From: Drosophila miranda
Taxonomy: Eukaryota; Arthropoda; Insecta; Diptera; Drosophilidae
Length of the DNA stretch: 64,000 nt
NCBI RefSeq assembly: GCF_003369915.1
Contig: NW_022881614.1
Coordinates: 29,271,326 to 29,335,325 of the forward strand
Direction of reading: 5' to 3'
Below are positions 46,310 through 57,238 of the stretch, piece after piece; the stretch's first letter is position 1; every line of letters starts with the position of its first letter. Position numbers and translations under genes: made by a program. The notes beneath the pieces were generated by a model. The model did not search any database and was not told where the DNA came from. It worked only from the letters and a program-made list of their open reading frames with translations.

Positions 46310-47129
46310 TTAAATACGCTTTACTACCTTCCCTGCCTCACGTGGTCTCAACTCTCTCCTGGTGGGTGTTGGTTGAGAAACTATTTGTTCATTGTTGGTT
46401 TTGGAATTGTCATCTACTGAACAATTGCTTTCGACATCAGGTTTTTTCGCATTAGGCGATGTATGATTGTTAGTGCTTTGGTTTCTAATTTGATCCAGGT
46501 GACGTTTTATTTCTCTGTTATTGTTCGCCAAAATACAACAATACGAACGCGGGCCCAGTTGTTGTTTTACAGTTGCCTGAGTCCAGCTTGCTTTGTTAGG
46601 ATTTTTGTAGTCCCTAACCATAACTTTTTGACCCTTTAAAAATTCTGTGCTTCGTCTACCTTTGTGATTTACAACACACTCAGTCTGTTTTTTATTTATT
46701 ATGCTTTCGACCGTAGGTGGTTTTAACAACGAAAATCTTGTTTTTAGTGTACGACCAAATCCATTCAGAATCCATGCAAGGCCACCACACATAAGAACGT
46801 GCTAACATTTTGGTTTTTACTATTCCCAAATGCGATGCATGAAATTCTGCTAAAATAGCTTGTCTCAGTTTGGTTGGAATTACTACTCTGTGTCCCCATA
46901 AGATACAATCATATTCCACTGAAAGTTCATTTGTTTTAGAGATGTAGGCAGAAAACTCGCTGCCTTTTAATCTTGTCTTCGAACCAGTGTTAATTGCCTC
47001 ACAAACTTTTGATAATATTGGGTCACGTCGTGTTTCACGAGCTATTTCTTTGAAGCTAATTTTGAACACCTTTTCGGACTGTATAAAATGTATGTAATTA
47101 TAGTCTTCGTTTGGTACAGCCGTTTCCCA
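46310..47129 (-). pseudogene. Integrase remnants of the mag-type element (core deleted)
   Basis: Reading on in frame past the TAA at 47130, the start of the integrase zinc domain appears (FHASHLGIVKTKMLARSYVWWP), so two His ligands are present. At about 46770-46795 the reading jumps, in another frame, to the region after the core (GRTLKTRFSLLKPP) and the C-terminal SH3-like part (GQKVMVRDYKNPNKASW, GPRSYCC). The two Cys ligands and the whole DDE core are missing, roughly 200 residues or more. Strand transfer by its own integrase is impossible. Confidence 0.88.
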
Positions 47130-49823
47130 TTAAGGCATTCTTGAGAGTCCATCTGCTATATTTAAGGTCCCCTTTATGTGTTCAACTGTATATTGAAAAC
47201 CTGACAAAGTCAGTGCCCATCTTTGCATTCGTGCAGAGGCCATCAATGGAAGTCCTTTCAGGTCTCCAAATATGCTTAGTAATGGTTTGTGATCTGTTCG
47301 AAGGATGAACTTGTTTCCTAAAAGATACTGTCTTAATTTACTCACACAGAACACTATAGCCAGGGCCTCTTTCTCGATTGTACTGTAATTATGCTCGCTT
47401 TTGGATAATGCTCTTGATACAAATGCTATTGGTTTGATATCTTCATTGCATTTATGTGATAAAACACCTGAAACTGCATGACTGCTAGCATCAGTCGTTA
47501 ATACTAACGGTTGATCTGGGTTGTAGTGAACTAAAACTTGTTCAGAAGTTACTTCTTTCTTTACCTCCTCATATGCACTCTGACATTCGCGTGTCCAATT
47601 AAATTTTGTATTTTTCTTTAATAATGCATATAAAGGACTCATTATCTGAGCGAAATTATTGATAAACTTTGAATAATAATTTACCATGCCTATGAAAGCT
47701 CTAAGCTGTGATACGTTTTCCGGAGCCGGTGCAAACAATACACTCGCAACTCTATCATTGTTTTTGCCCAGTCCTATCCTGTCAATTGAAAATCCTAGGT
47801 AACAAATTTTGGATTTAAAGAACTCACATTTCTTGTCATTTAATTTAAGTCCAACTGATTTCAGTTTTCTAAGTACAGCTTTTAGGTTTGAAATATGTTC
47901 TTGAAGATCTCGTCCTGTAACTGTTATGTCATCTTGATAAACCACAACTCCTCGCATACCCTGAAACAACCCTTCCATTGTTTTTTGAAAAATAGCTGCT
48001 GCAGTTTTTATACCAAATGGTAAGCGTTTAACTTTCAATAGTCCAATATGTGTGCTCCAAGTACACAAATTTTGAGATTGCTCATCTAAATTTAGCTGAT
48101 TGTAAGCATTTGACAGGTCAAGTTTTGAATACAGTGTACCCCCTTCAAGCGCTGCAAAAATGTCGTCTATTCGAGGTAGTGGATACTTTACGTCGACTAA
48201 AGACCGGTTTAATGTAACCTTATAGTCACCACAAATTCGTATGTCACCGTTTGGTTTTAAAATCGGTACCAAAGGTGTTGCCCATTCAGAACTAACAACT
48301 TGCTGTAAAATTCCATCATCTATGAATTTTCGTAACTGCACTTCAATCTTTTCTTTCCATGCTAATGGTACTGACCTAGGCTTGAAAAATATTGGTTTTG
48401 CATCTTCTTTTAATAGTAACGATATCGTATTCGTAGTATATGAACCTAAACGAGGCTCAAAAACTTCAGCAAACTCCGATTTAATCTGTTCTGTAATTAC
48501 AGAATTTGGTTCATTTACGTACACATTGTTCACCTGCATTAACTCAAAATTAAAAGCTCTCAAAAATGTTCTACCTAGCAAAGGTGGACTCACTGCATTG
48601 GTTACAACAACAACAATTTGTTTTTTTAGACCTCGATATTCGATCGTTGCATCGTACTCACCAATAACTTTGATTGAATCTCCATTGTAATCTACATATG
48701 GAACTAGACATTTTCTAAGTGGTCTGCTGGTATTTAAGCTTTCGTAAAATGTTTTTGGAACCAATGTGCACGGTGCACCAGTGTCGCAAGCAATTTTCGT
48801 TATGTTTCCATCAATTTTTACAGGTAAATAATATACTCCATTAGTTGAGGTTGTATCAACGCTATAGATAGAAAAGTTATAATTATCATTATCAAAATTA
48901 TTATCAGAATAGGTGTCATGTTTTGTTTGAGATACATAATTTACGGATTTTTTTGATTTATTTTTACAAATGCTCGCCAAGTGACCTGTTTTTCCACAGC
49001 TGTGACATTTGCATGCCTTATACTTGCAATTGTTTGAGTTATGATTTCGCCAGCCACAGTGTGTGCATGGCTGCTGCTTCTTTTCTCTGCCAGCGTCGCA
49101 GTCGTTTTCGCCGTCGCCGTCACCGTCGCTTCTGCCGCCTCTGTAACTCAAGTTTCGGTTGCCCTTGAAATGACTTCTGCCGTTGCTGTTTGCTTGATCT
49201 CTGTTCTCGCCTCTTTGCCTCTGCCATTGACTAGTCCCGTTTTTTTGGTGCATGTAGTTGACGTTGTGTTCTGTCTTCCTTGTGCTGATCTTCGTCTCCA
49301 TGATCATCGCCTTCTTGAGTGCATCAGCCAGAGTTAGATTTTCGTCTTCTTCACATATTCTTTCATATATAGGGTTGGGAAGGCTCATCACAAATTGGTT
49401 TAATACAAACGCTTCCAGATTTGAGCCAAATTTGCATTCCAATGCCAATTGTTTAACTCGAGCATACCACTCCGCTACAGTCTCATCTTCACTTTTTGTG
49501 GACATGTGAAATTTTTTTCTTTCTCTGAATATGAGTGTAGGTGGTGTGTAGTGTGTTTTTAAAATTTCACATAATTCTTTGTATGCTTTTGATACGGGTG
49601 ATACCGGATTGCACAAACTATGTAGTACAGTGTAAGCCGCTGTACCGATCGACTTCAACAAAACTGCCTTTTTTGTGTTTTCCTCTTTCACATTCAATTC
49701 GCACAAATGTATGTCGAATTTTTCCTTCCAAATGCAGAACGTTTCTTGGTGTGGCGAAAACTCAGCAATTGTTGCCATATGATAGAATGTTGGTGCTTCA
49801 TTTTTCGTCATGTTGCTATTCAT
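47130..49823 (-). CDS. mag-type gag-protease-RT-RNase H polyprotein
   Basis: 897 residues from the ATG at 49823. Gag comes first (TFCIWKEKFDIHLCEL, TVAEWYARVKQLALEC), then two zinc knuckles, CTHCGWRNHNSNNC and CHSCGKTGHLASIC, near residues 255-290. Protease IACDTGAPCTLVP lies near 345, RT RLPFGIKTAAAIFQ and active site VYQDDITVTG near 610-645 (YQDD rather than the common YLDD), RNase H LTTDASSHAVSGVL near 780. It stops at TAA after GLSRMP; reading continues open in the same frame into integrase, so the stop is a single nonsense change. The single fused frame is typical for mag. Confidence 0.93.
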   Translation of the reverse strand: MNSNMTKNEAPTFYHMATIAEFSPHQETFCIWKEKFDIHLCELNVKEENTKKAVLLKSIGTAAYTVLHSLCNPVSPVSKAYKELCEILKTHYTPPTLIFRERKKFHMSTKSEDETVAEWYARVKQLALECKFGSNLEAFVLNQFVMSLPNPIYERICEEDENLTLADALKKAMIMETKISTRKTEHNVNYMHQKNGTSQWQRQRGENRDQANSNGRSHFKGNRNLSYRGGRSDGDGDGENDCDAGREKKQQPCTHCGWRNHNSNNCKYKACKCHSCGKTGHLASICKNKSKKSVNYVSQTKHDTYSDNNFDNDNYNFSIYSVDTTSTNGVYYLPVKIDGNITKIACDTGAPCTLVPKTFYESLNTSRPLRKCLVPYVDYNGDSIKVIGEYDATIEYRGLKKQIVVVVTNAVSPPLLGRTFLRAFNFELMQVNNVYVNEPNSVITEQIKSEFAEVFEPRLGSYTTNTISLLLKEDAKPIFFKPRSVPLAWKEKIEVQLRKFIDDGILQQVVSSEWATPLVPILKPNGDIRICGDYKVTLNRSLVDVKYPLPRIDDIFAALEGGTLYSKLDLSNAYNQLNLDEQSQNLCTWSTHIGLLKVKRLPFGIKTAAAIFQKTMEGLFQGMRGVVVYQDDITVTGRDLQEHISNLKAVLRKLKSVGLKLNDKKCEFFKSKICYLGFSIDRIGLGKNNDRVASVLFAPAPENVSQLRAFIGMVNYYSKFINNFAQIMSPLYALLKKNTKFNWTRECQSAYEEVKKEVTSEQVLVHYNPDQPLVLTTDASSHAVSGVLSHKCNEDIKPIAFVSRALSKSEHNYSTIEKEALAIVFCVSKLRQYLLGNKFILRTDHKPLLSIFGDLKGLPLMASARMQRWALTLSGFQYTVEHIKGTLNIADGLSRMP

Positions 49824-49873
49824 ATATTATATGCACTTTTAACATGTGTATGTATATTAATACGTTTTATTTT

Positions 49874-49886
49874 ATCCTCGTCGCCA
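49874..49886 (-). other. Primer-binding site for tRNA-Ser (GCU type)
   Basis: On the minus strand TGGCGACGAGGAT complements the 3' end of tRNA-Ser(GCU) including CCA over 13 bases, 4 bp inside the 5' LTR. Use of tRNA-Ser fits the mag clade. Confidence 0.8.
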
Positions 49887-49890
49887 ATTA

Positions 49891-50000
49891 TGTAGTGTAT
49901 TGACACTCAGACTTAAGCACGCGTTGTCTTCAAGATTCTCTTTTATTCTATATCCCTTGGATGGTGTGACCGTATATAGATATTAATATAATACCTAACA
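49891..50000 (-). repeat. 5' LTR of the mag-type element
   Basis: 110 bp, identical to 45994-46103, followed by the GTTAT target repeat. Identity implies insertion too recent for even one substitution per LTR pair. Confidence 0.95.
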
Positions 50001-51125
50001 GTTATGCTCTATCGCGAAAATTGAACCAAAAAGTAACAAACGAAAGACAATTTAGTGTGCATATGCACAATATGTATGTAGATATGTACGCGCGTAACAT
50101 CAAAGAGGGGTGTTAATAAAGTTTCAGTTACATTACGTTAAACTGCTGGTGTTATGCGTTGGAACTTGATAATGAATTAAATGTAAATTGGACAAAACTC
50201 GATCCCGTGCGGCTGCTTTGTAGACTCTTGCCCGCCTGAAGTTGGTTAGAGGTCAACAGGTGCGATGTATATGGTTCCTGGCCGTACTGAAGAATCTTCC
50301 GCCAAGCCTATATTTAGTTATTTATGACTGAGCAGCACTAAATATTGTTGGCGATTGAGGCTGATCTGGCTGATCTATATTACCACCGAACTCGGTGGTA
50401 ATATAAGATCCAGAAAAGATGAATTATGGTTGGAGTTGGAGAGACCTCGACAACTGTACGCCTAAGCCAGCTCCCAGGGTAGTCTTCTCGAGACTATACC
50501 GGGATGGGGCAGCTTAGGTACACTTCCCTGCAACATAGGTTATGTCAGCACGTGCACGGCATTAATATGAAAACATACCTTCGTCCCCAAATATATCTGC
50601 ACTAAATTTTTCTTATTCACTGACCACTGGACTGTACGGCACTTATAATTATATGCTTCCAGCATATATATGTGGAAATATATATATTTTCCGGACAGCA
50701 CTATATATATATATGTGTGCACTGTGTATGTTGCTCGCACTCGGGAATTATCACGTCTTTACAGATCGATCAACTTTCTTCTTTTGTTCAAAGCAGTAAT
50801 AGACGATGGACTGAGTAGCCTGTGCAGCAGAGCTTTTGAGCTTTTTACTAACTGTGCAATCGTATGATCTAGAACATTCGAGCAGCATTAGACGATCGTC
50901 TAATGCACAGCATAGCTTAACTGTGCAATCGTACGATTGCCGTCTATGCTTCCCACTGTCCGTCGCTTGCATGTGTGCGTGGGCGTTCGGACTTAAGAGC
51001 GGCTAAAGCTTTGATCCAACCTTAAGAGCGGCTAAAGCTTGATCATATGAAAGATCACTAGGGGGTCTCACGAGACGAAAGAAGATAACCAATTCCCTAT
51101 ATTTTTGTGCTGGCTACTACAAAGT

Positions 51126-53580
51126 AGCAGTATCTGAAAAAGCTCTCAAATAGTTATCAGCTAGGGATTTTGAATTTATTTCGAAGAGACCTTCAACAGC
51201 GCTGCTTATTAATACCCCGAATCACATTACACCGACCATCGGTAGAACCTGAAGCACCCTAATGACGCATACTACTCGTACTCGCACACCTCTAATAGGA
51301 CAGCTAATTGTATGGGTAACCAACCTTATCTAAACCTGCACATTCAAAACTACATTTGGGGACGCACTTTGCATTCGAAACCAGCCATGCGACTGATGCC
51401 ATTCAGCATCCCCATCCGCGTCAATTTCTGGCAAATAGTTTTTCGTTGCCTATCACCGAGCGGGGATCTCAATTTTCCCCATGACCGGCGTGAGACGTGC
51501 GGGGGCGAAATGGAAAAGGTGCTGGCTTACAAAAGGGGGCGTTACCTTACAGAAATTAATAAATATATATATATTTTTGAGCATCCTTCGTGCAATGGCG
51601 ATGATAATTAGTGTACGTGATTCTATTTACTTCGACGGGGCCCCAAACCTTCGTTGGGGCCTCTGAAAACATCCCCGTCCTGGGAAAGGGGTCGTCGAGT
51701 CCTTTAAGCCAACACCAAGGGAGTGCGTGTGTGTGTAATATGATATGCGCGTAAAAAATATAGTACGTGTGTGCGTGACAATGGCAACAACGTGCGGCAG
51801 ATCTGCTGTGGGTTGTGGGATGTCGGGTGTCAAGAATGAAACTACGCCTGCTTGGAATTTTAAAATAAGCAAATGAGTTCGAGCTTGATGAAAGTAAGCA
51901 ACAAAGGCGGCAGATGCAACAGCAGAGCCCATAAATATTTATAAACTTTCCCCTGTCATATAAATATAGGGTCATTAGTTGGCTGCACACCTTTCGGCGG
52001 GTGTCCTCCTCTTTGGGGACAATAAAACCCAACCCCCAAACGGAGACGGCCATTTGGATGCCTCTACTCTACAAGGAGAGGCTCCGACTTCTAGTCCGAC
52101 TTTTGGCTGGTGAAATGTGACATAAAGAGATTAAGGATATCCGCATACCTGCCTGTTGATGCTTGGAGAGTTTTACAACTATATAGTCGAGATAATGACA
52201 GATTTTTAATCATTTATCTGTGGGAAAAATATTCTATTTAGTTTCAAGATCAGTACTGAACGATTGACGGCACTAGCGGGATACCCAATCCATTGTTTAA
52301 TCTTAAAAGACTCTATTAATGCAGTCTCTTTTTTTCTCACACATATGCTATAGTGCTGTTGTGTATATAGTAAGATTTGATATATAAAACAATTTTTGTT
52401 TGTTCTTTAACCGAGGCCAGGACCTCGGTTTATATACATACACATATATATACAATACATATAAAAATGATAAAGCAAAATGGCGAAAAGTGGCAGTAAA
52501 AAATAAAATGCGCTGCCGCAAAAGTGCCATTTGTGGCATAAACACATGCGCGCCAGAAAGTTTGATAAGACGAAGGCTGTGGCAGTGGCAGTGGGAGCGG
52601 GAGAGGACATGGGCATGCCACACCAGGTGGCGGCAGGTGAAGTGAGTGGCACGGCAGGCCGAAAACTTTGCCAAGTGTGGCATGAACAGGCAGGGGAAGG
52701 CAGAGTGGAAATATCCCAAGAATGAACTTCGTTGCCGCGGCGGTGGCGTTGGCGCCGAAACCGCAGTGTGCCACTAAATGCTGCCACTAAATGTGGGCCA
52801 AGTATTATTGCAGTCCCCGACACAGGACCCTATCTATGCGAGTATGTGGTTGTGTGGGTGTGGCGCCGTTCTGCCAAAATTGCCCCAGGAGCTGCCTGTT
52901 CCTTGTGGCGCCGCGACAGAGCTCGCATACAACTAGCACAATAAAAACACATAAATGCGGCACAAAAACATGAAAATCTACTTGTTATAATTTAATAGAG
53001 TTGATAGAATTTTTACGACACCTTTTCCAGGTGGTATACGAGAGTATGTGTGTGTGTTTGTATGTGGATGGAGGAGGCTTTCCCTTAAAATGTGGGACGG
53101 AATAAAAGTTTTAATCACACGTTGCCTGCCGTTTTATTGCTGGCCATTAAGAACTTTACTTGGGCTTGGGATGAAGTAAAGTACCTTTTAATACAAATTT
53201 TAAGTGCTCAAAACTAAGTGAAATCGCTTAGATTTTATTTGACTCTAATTGGTCTTGAATTGTAGGGCGAGTATTAGCATATTATGATCTGGCGGATTTG
53301 TGGGAAAACTAATATCAAGTACTCAAATAATTGGAACAGTTTAACGATTTTCGGCAGAGAACAGTGCCAGCAATTTATTGTCATTTCTTTGTCAAATTGT
53401 AGAACTTGTAGGACTCAGCGCAACCGGAGCTCTACAGATCCTTTTTTGCGTTGTCTGATGTTTGTTTTGTGGATTTAAGATTTGCCCTTAATGTCGGAAA
53501 GTAAGTTAAAACCCACAAGGGTTGGTGGCCCTCCTATAAAATTATGTTGCAAAAATAAATAAGCAATAAAAACTTGATAA
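51126..53580. other. Host intergenic DNA, no gene seen
   Basis: Mixed composition with short AT and TG repeats (near 51725, 52430-52460, 53045). Open frames on both strands overlap one another and show no motif or splice structure. The last bases hold the 3' end of the TPR gene. Confidence 0.5.
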
Positions 53581-55615
53581 CTAATAGCGGTCTTTCGAGT
53601 ACATTTTTAAGCTGTTGTTCGAACGATTACTAGAATCGGCTTTGCTTGAGCGTCTACTGAGAGTCACAGTGTTCTTCTTCGTGACGAACTCCTCCTGGTT
53701 GCACGCCATACAAATCTCCACAAATGACACCAGCTCTTGCGACTTCAGGGCCTGCGCGATGGGCAGGGCATCTTCCAGGGCGTCTCTGGTCTGTTCCAGC
53801 TTGTACACCACGGCATTGGCCTTGACTATCTGCACCACATTGAGGAACTTCCAGAGGTGGCTATTGCAGTTCGCGGACTCTTTCATGCCCTTACGACCAA
53901 CGAATGCGCACTCGGAGTGCCGTCCCTGGTCCAGATGGCATTGCGATATCTGGTGCAGCAGATAGCACTTTTCGATCGAGTATTTGGCAAAGATCATTCT
54001 GTGCTCGAGGCGCGCCAGCAGCTTCCTATGTGTAACACAAGACACTATGAGACACTCTTCTTGATTCGATTAATAAACAGATGTGGTCTTACTTGGCCCT
54101 CACGGCGGCGGGATCGTATGCGTCCGGTTCCGGGTGCGTGGAGCGATCTCCAAAGACAAATGACACTAATTCCTTAACCTTGTCCGTTTGCAAATGCAGC
54201 AGCTTGAGGAGGGACGTTGTGGCGGCATTGAACTTCTTCGGTGGCATCAGCTGTTCGGCCAGGGCCAGTCCCAGGGTGTTGTACATCTCGTTAAGAAACT
54301 CGAACTTCCAGCACATAACACGGTGCGTCTTCTTCACCACGTATTCGCCCATCACGTCCTCCACGAACTTGGTCAAGGCCTGTAGGGTGACATGTTGTTA
54401 AATACTACGTTTTGCCTAATCCCTATTTCTCTTCTGGCTCACCTTGACCTTCTTCGCTTTGCGCAGCACGCGAACGCGCTTCAGAGCCGCGTTCATGGTG
54501 CGGTATGTCTGGTACTGTACGTGGTAGAGGAAGGCCTCTCGATACTTCTCCGACAGCTTCTTGTTCCTGTACTTCATGTAGTTCACGTAATACAAAGGGC
54601 TACGCGATTGCAGCATTTTCTATGGAAGGGCCAGGCTTGGTAAATCCTTAAGCACATAGAATTCGATCGCTCACCATAAATGTGCGCACAATCTCGTACT
54701 GTTTGACAGTGAGTTTGTCCAGGAAGTAGAAGGACTCCTTGCATTGGGGCAGCAGAAGCACGGGGTTGTTGATCATCTTCTTCATGAACACCATATCTAT
54801 CCAGGACTCGTTCAGGTACGTCTGATAGAAGATATTGTAGGCCCGCTTTCTGCGCGCAATCTCCAGGGGGGAGAGGAGCAGCACCTCCACCTCGGGAATG
54901 CTGAGAACATCGCACTTCTCCTGCTCCCGCAGCACCTTCCACAAGGGACGTTTGTCCACTATCTCGTTGGCCTTCATAAGCTCGTGCACAATTTCGACTG
55001 TTTTTTGGTGTTTCGAGAAGAAGGCGGTCATCGCCTCGCCCATGCAATCGTTGATCACTTCGTCCACCTGGCAGAGTTACCGCTATAGTTATAAAGAGAT
55101 TGCAATGGAACTTCCGACAGAGCGCCTTTCGAAGCACTTGGTCTTGTTTCCCTTGAAATGGCGAACGTTGTTGTGCAACTCGGCCAGGCTGTTCTCGAAC
55201 TGGTTGAGTTCGTATTGGGCATCGCATATTTCCAGGTTTATGTAGGATTTCTCTCCACTCGTGGCTCGGGCCATTCCTGCACACACCAAAGGGTCGCTCA
55301 GTCGCAGGCTCTAGGATGGTAATTCCCCCCGATATACTCACTCGCAGCCTCCTGGCTGTCCTTCAGGGCTCCCTGGATTTGGGCCGCCTTCCGCTTGCTC
55401 TGGCAGCGCTTGTACATTGTCATATGATCCTTGGGATCCAACACGAGGGCCTTGTTGAAGTAGTGCATGGCAATGTTCTCCCTGCGACGGCGGGAGTAGT
55501 AGATGCCCCAGTCCTTGTAGATATGTTGCTCGATCTCTTCCGGCCAGTCGAACTTCTGCCATGGTTGAACGGCTTCGCCCACACCCGATGGCGGCGCACC
55601 CACAAACGAAGCCAT
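53581..55615 (-). CDS. TPR-repeat protein, six exons, outer-dynein-arm docking (TTC25/ODAD4)-like
   Basis: Exons on the minus strand: 55342-55615, 55119-55276, 54675-55067, 54443-54619, 54093-54379, 53581-54025. They add up to 1734 nt, 577 residues, with phases fitting at every junction. Donors are GTGAGT, GTCGGAAGT (weak), GTGAGC, GTGAGC and GTAAGA; all acceptors are CAG or TAG. A TPR pair lies at about residues 45-95 (AMHYFNKALVLDPKDHMTMY) and helical TPR-like repeats fill the last 150 residues (KCYLLHQISQCHLDQGRHSE). The spacing resembles TTC25/ODAD4 proteins, which anchor outer dynein arms on axonemes; that would mean sperm or sensory cilia. The family call is from layout and remembered pattern, so moderate. 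No break seen; it is the only clearly intact multi-exon gene here. Confidence 0.82.
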
Positions 55616-56324
55616 TGTATTTCTGTATATCTATCTGATTTTCTTAGAGTTTGAAATGTGAATAAAATGATTTACTTGTAAAAGGCTTCACAAGCAGTGT
55701 ACTTTAAATTTAGAAATATCTCAAAACATAATAAATAAAATTGAGTTGAGCTCTGAGGTAAAACGATTGTCCTATAAAAATATAACGCACATACATTTCA
55801 ATGGTACGCACTTTTTAAAGGCTGGCTTTTCGCTGGTTTCAGGCTGCGTTCGAATTTGATTGAAAAGCTAAAAGGAAGCCCTCTGAATTTAGCAATGCCT
55901 GCCCCAATATCAAAAGAATTATGGTTTATAAGCTAAATTACTGTTAATATAGAATATACGAATGTATACATATATATATATATATATATGATCTTTGGTT
56001 GATGAGAAAATGGTTATATTTAACAGTATTTGTGCACTTTTCCAACTGAAGCAAATTACAGTTTGCGTCGTTTTCATTTGTGCCACTGGAGCGGACCTTC
56101 GTGTGTGGCAAGTGGCAAGTGGCAAGGCGTATACGTTTCCTCTTCAATTTTGAATTCTGTCACACTTCTAATAAGCGCCTGCGGCTACGTTAAAAGCCAC
56201 GCAAGGCTGGGCTGGGCCAAAACATGTGATTAAAAGAGGAAAGCGGAAAATGCTATGGAAATTTAACCGCAAGTCTGAAGTGACAGAAGTGGCACACACA
56301 CACACAGACACACACGAAGGAGAC
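55616..56324. other. Intergenic, upstream of the TPR gene
   Basis: AT-rich with a (TA)n run at about 55970-55988 and a (CA)n run at 56293-56313. The second forms the target of the R1-clade insertion. No gene seen. Confidence 0.5.
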
Positions 56325-57071
56325 AGCGCAAAAGCGACTGCAGCTACGGCGGCCATAAGCAGGATGATGGCCAATACAGGGGGACCACGGCAGCGTAGCA
56401 GGCAGCTCATCGCTGGGGTGGTCACCTCCATAATCTTATATGGATCAGCAGTGTGGGCACCAGCAATGATGGTTTACACATACAGCAGAGACTGCAGAAG
56501 CGCATACCGACGCTGTGCCCTGAGGGTTACATGCTGCTTCCGGACGGTGTCTGAAGACGCCGCACTTATTGTGGAAGGCATGGTCCCACTGGATCTTCTG
56601 GCAGCTGAGCGGCAGAGCGGAGTGGAGGTAGCCAGCGAGCGGCGAGAGCGCACTATAGCCCAGTGGCAACGGCGCTGGGACCAAGCGGCAAAAGGGAGGT
56701 GCACCAGACGTCTCCTTCCCCAGCTTAGCCCATGGCTGCGAAGAAGGCACGGCCAAATGGACCATTATTTGGGCCAACTGCTGACGGGGCATGGCTGCTT
56801 CAAGCAGTACCTGCATCGCTTTAGGCATGCTGACGACCCGTATTGCAGCTGCTGCGGGCCTGGAGTCGACGAGGATGCAGAGCACGTCTTCTTTGTATGC
56901 CCCCGCTTTTCGCAAGAACGAACGAGGCTAGGGGAGACGCTTGCAGAAGTGAGTGTGGACACCCTCACCGACCAGATGCTAGCCGATGAGCAATCTTGGA
57001 ACGCGGTCGCCTACATGGCAGCAAGCGTGATCAAGGAGCTGCGCAGGCTGGAGCGAAGCCGGACAAACTAA
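56325..57071 (+). CDS. C-terminal end of R1-clade reverse transcriptase polyprotein
   Basis: About 248 residues, open to the stop at 57071. It begins just after the catalytic part (AISRMMANTGGPRQRSR, LIAGVVTSIILYGSAVWAPA) and ends with the cysteine-histidine segment YCSCC, EHVFFVCPRF common to R1 and LOA clade elements. The RT active site itself is missing through truncation. An open frame extends upstream to 56226, but that part is host sequence. The undamaged frame fits a young insertion. It is not functional alone. Confidence 0.88.
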   Translation, partial: SAKATAATAAISRMMANTGGPRQRSRQLIAGVVTSIILYGSAVWAPAMMVYTYSRDCRSAYRRCALRVTCCFRTVSEDAALIVEGMVPLDLLAAERQSGVEVASERRERTIAQWQRRWDQAAKGRCTRRLLPQLSPWLRRRHGQMDHYLGQLLTGHGCFKQYLHRFRHADDPYCSCCGPGVDEDAEHVFFVCPRFSQERTRLGETLAEVSVDTLTDQMLADEQSWNAVAYMAASVIKELRRLERSRTN

Positions 57072-57226
57072 GCCAGAAGGATGACCCCACAGCCCGCACC
57101 GCGAAGTAATGCCTAGCGGCAGTCCCGCGGGAGCGGACCCCCCCCCACCCCTTCCCAGCCATAATTGTTATTTTATAAATATAAATTGTTTTCCCAATAA
57201 AAAAAAAAAAAAAAAAAAAAAAAAAA
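56325..57226 (+). mobile_element. 5'-truncated R1-clade non-LTR retrotransposon with poly(A)
   Basis: Begins inside the pol frame at AGCGCAAAAGCG and ends with AATAAA followed by a run of about 28 A (57199-57226). Target duplication CACGAAGGAGAC is perfect at 56313-56324 and 57227-57238. 5' truncation, poly(A) and a 12-bp duplication are the marks of target-primed reverse transcription. Confidence 0.93.
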
Positions 57227-57238
57227 CACGAAGGAGAC

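Larger units (their letters stand above)
45994..50000 (-). mobile_element. mag-clade LTR retrotransposon, recent, integrase-deleted
   Basis: 4007 bp with two 110-bp LTRs (45994-46103, 49891-50000) that are identical base for base by eye, TGTAGTGTATTG to ACCTAACA. Perfect GTTAT target repeats flank it (45989-45993, 50001-50005), and the uninterrupted site is seen in the 3' LTR at about 38151. Very short LTRs, a tRNA-Ser primer site, and gag and pol in one frame are all traits of the mag clade. It lacks the integrase core and has one in-frame stop. Confidence 0.93.
44959..51121 (-). repeat. 5' LTR of the Osvaldo/Ulysses-like element, split by a mag-type element
   Basis: TGTAGTGTACC at 44959 to GGCTACTACA at 51121. 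Removing 45994-50000 and one GTTAT leaves about 2151 bp. It corresponds to the 3' LTR, with an extra block at 44978-45093 (AATATATATATATG to GCTCGGG). Confidence 0.92.
37227..51125 (-). mobile_element. Complete Osvaldo/Ulysses-like LTR retrotransposon with nested mag element
   Basis: Two LTRs of about 2 kb (37231-39259 and 44959-51121) begin TGTAGT and end ACTACA, and perfect AAGT target repeats flank the whole (37227-37230, 51122-51125). Minus-strand order is 5' LTR, tRNA-Lys primer site, RING-gag, gag, pol, 3' LTR. Without the nested 4-kb element it is about 9.9 kb, close to the published size of Ulysses (about 10.6 kb with about 2.1-kb LTRs). Gag is interrupted by a 5-bp duplication; pol is intact. 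Confidence 0.93.

Noticed and set aside
54744..55088. Long open frames on the plus strand opposite the TPR gene
   Set aside because: They are antisense shadows of well-supported exons with matching splice phases.
56226..56324. Upstream extension of the R1-clade reading frame
   Set aside because: It precedes the element boundary defined by the target duplication and is host CA-repeat DNA that happens to be open.
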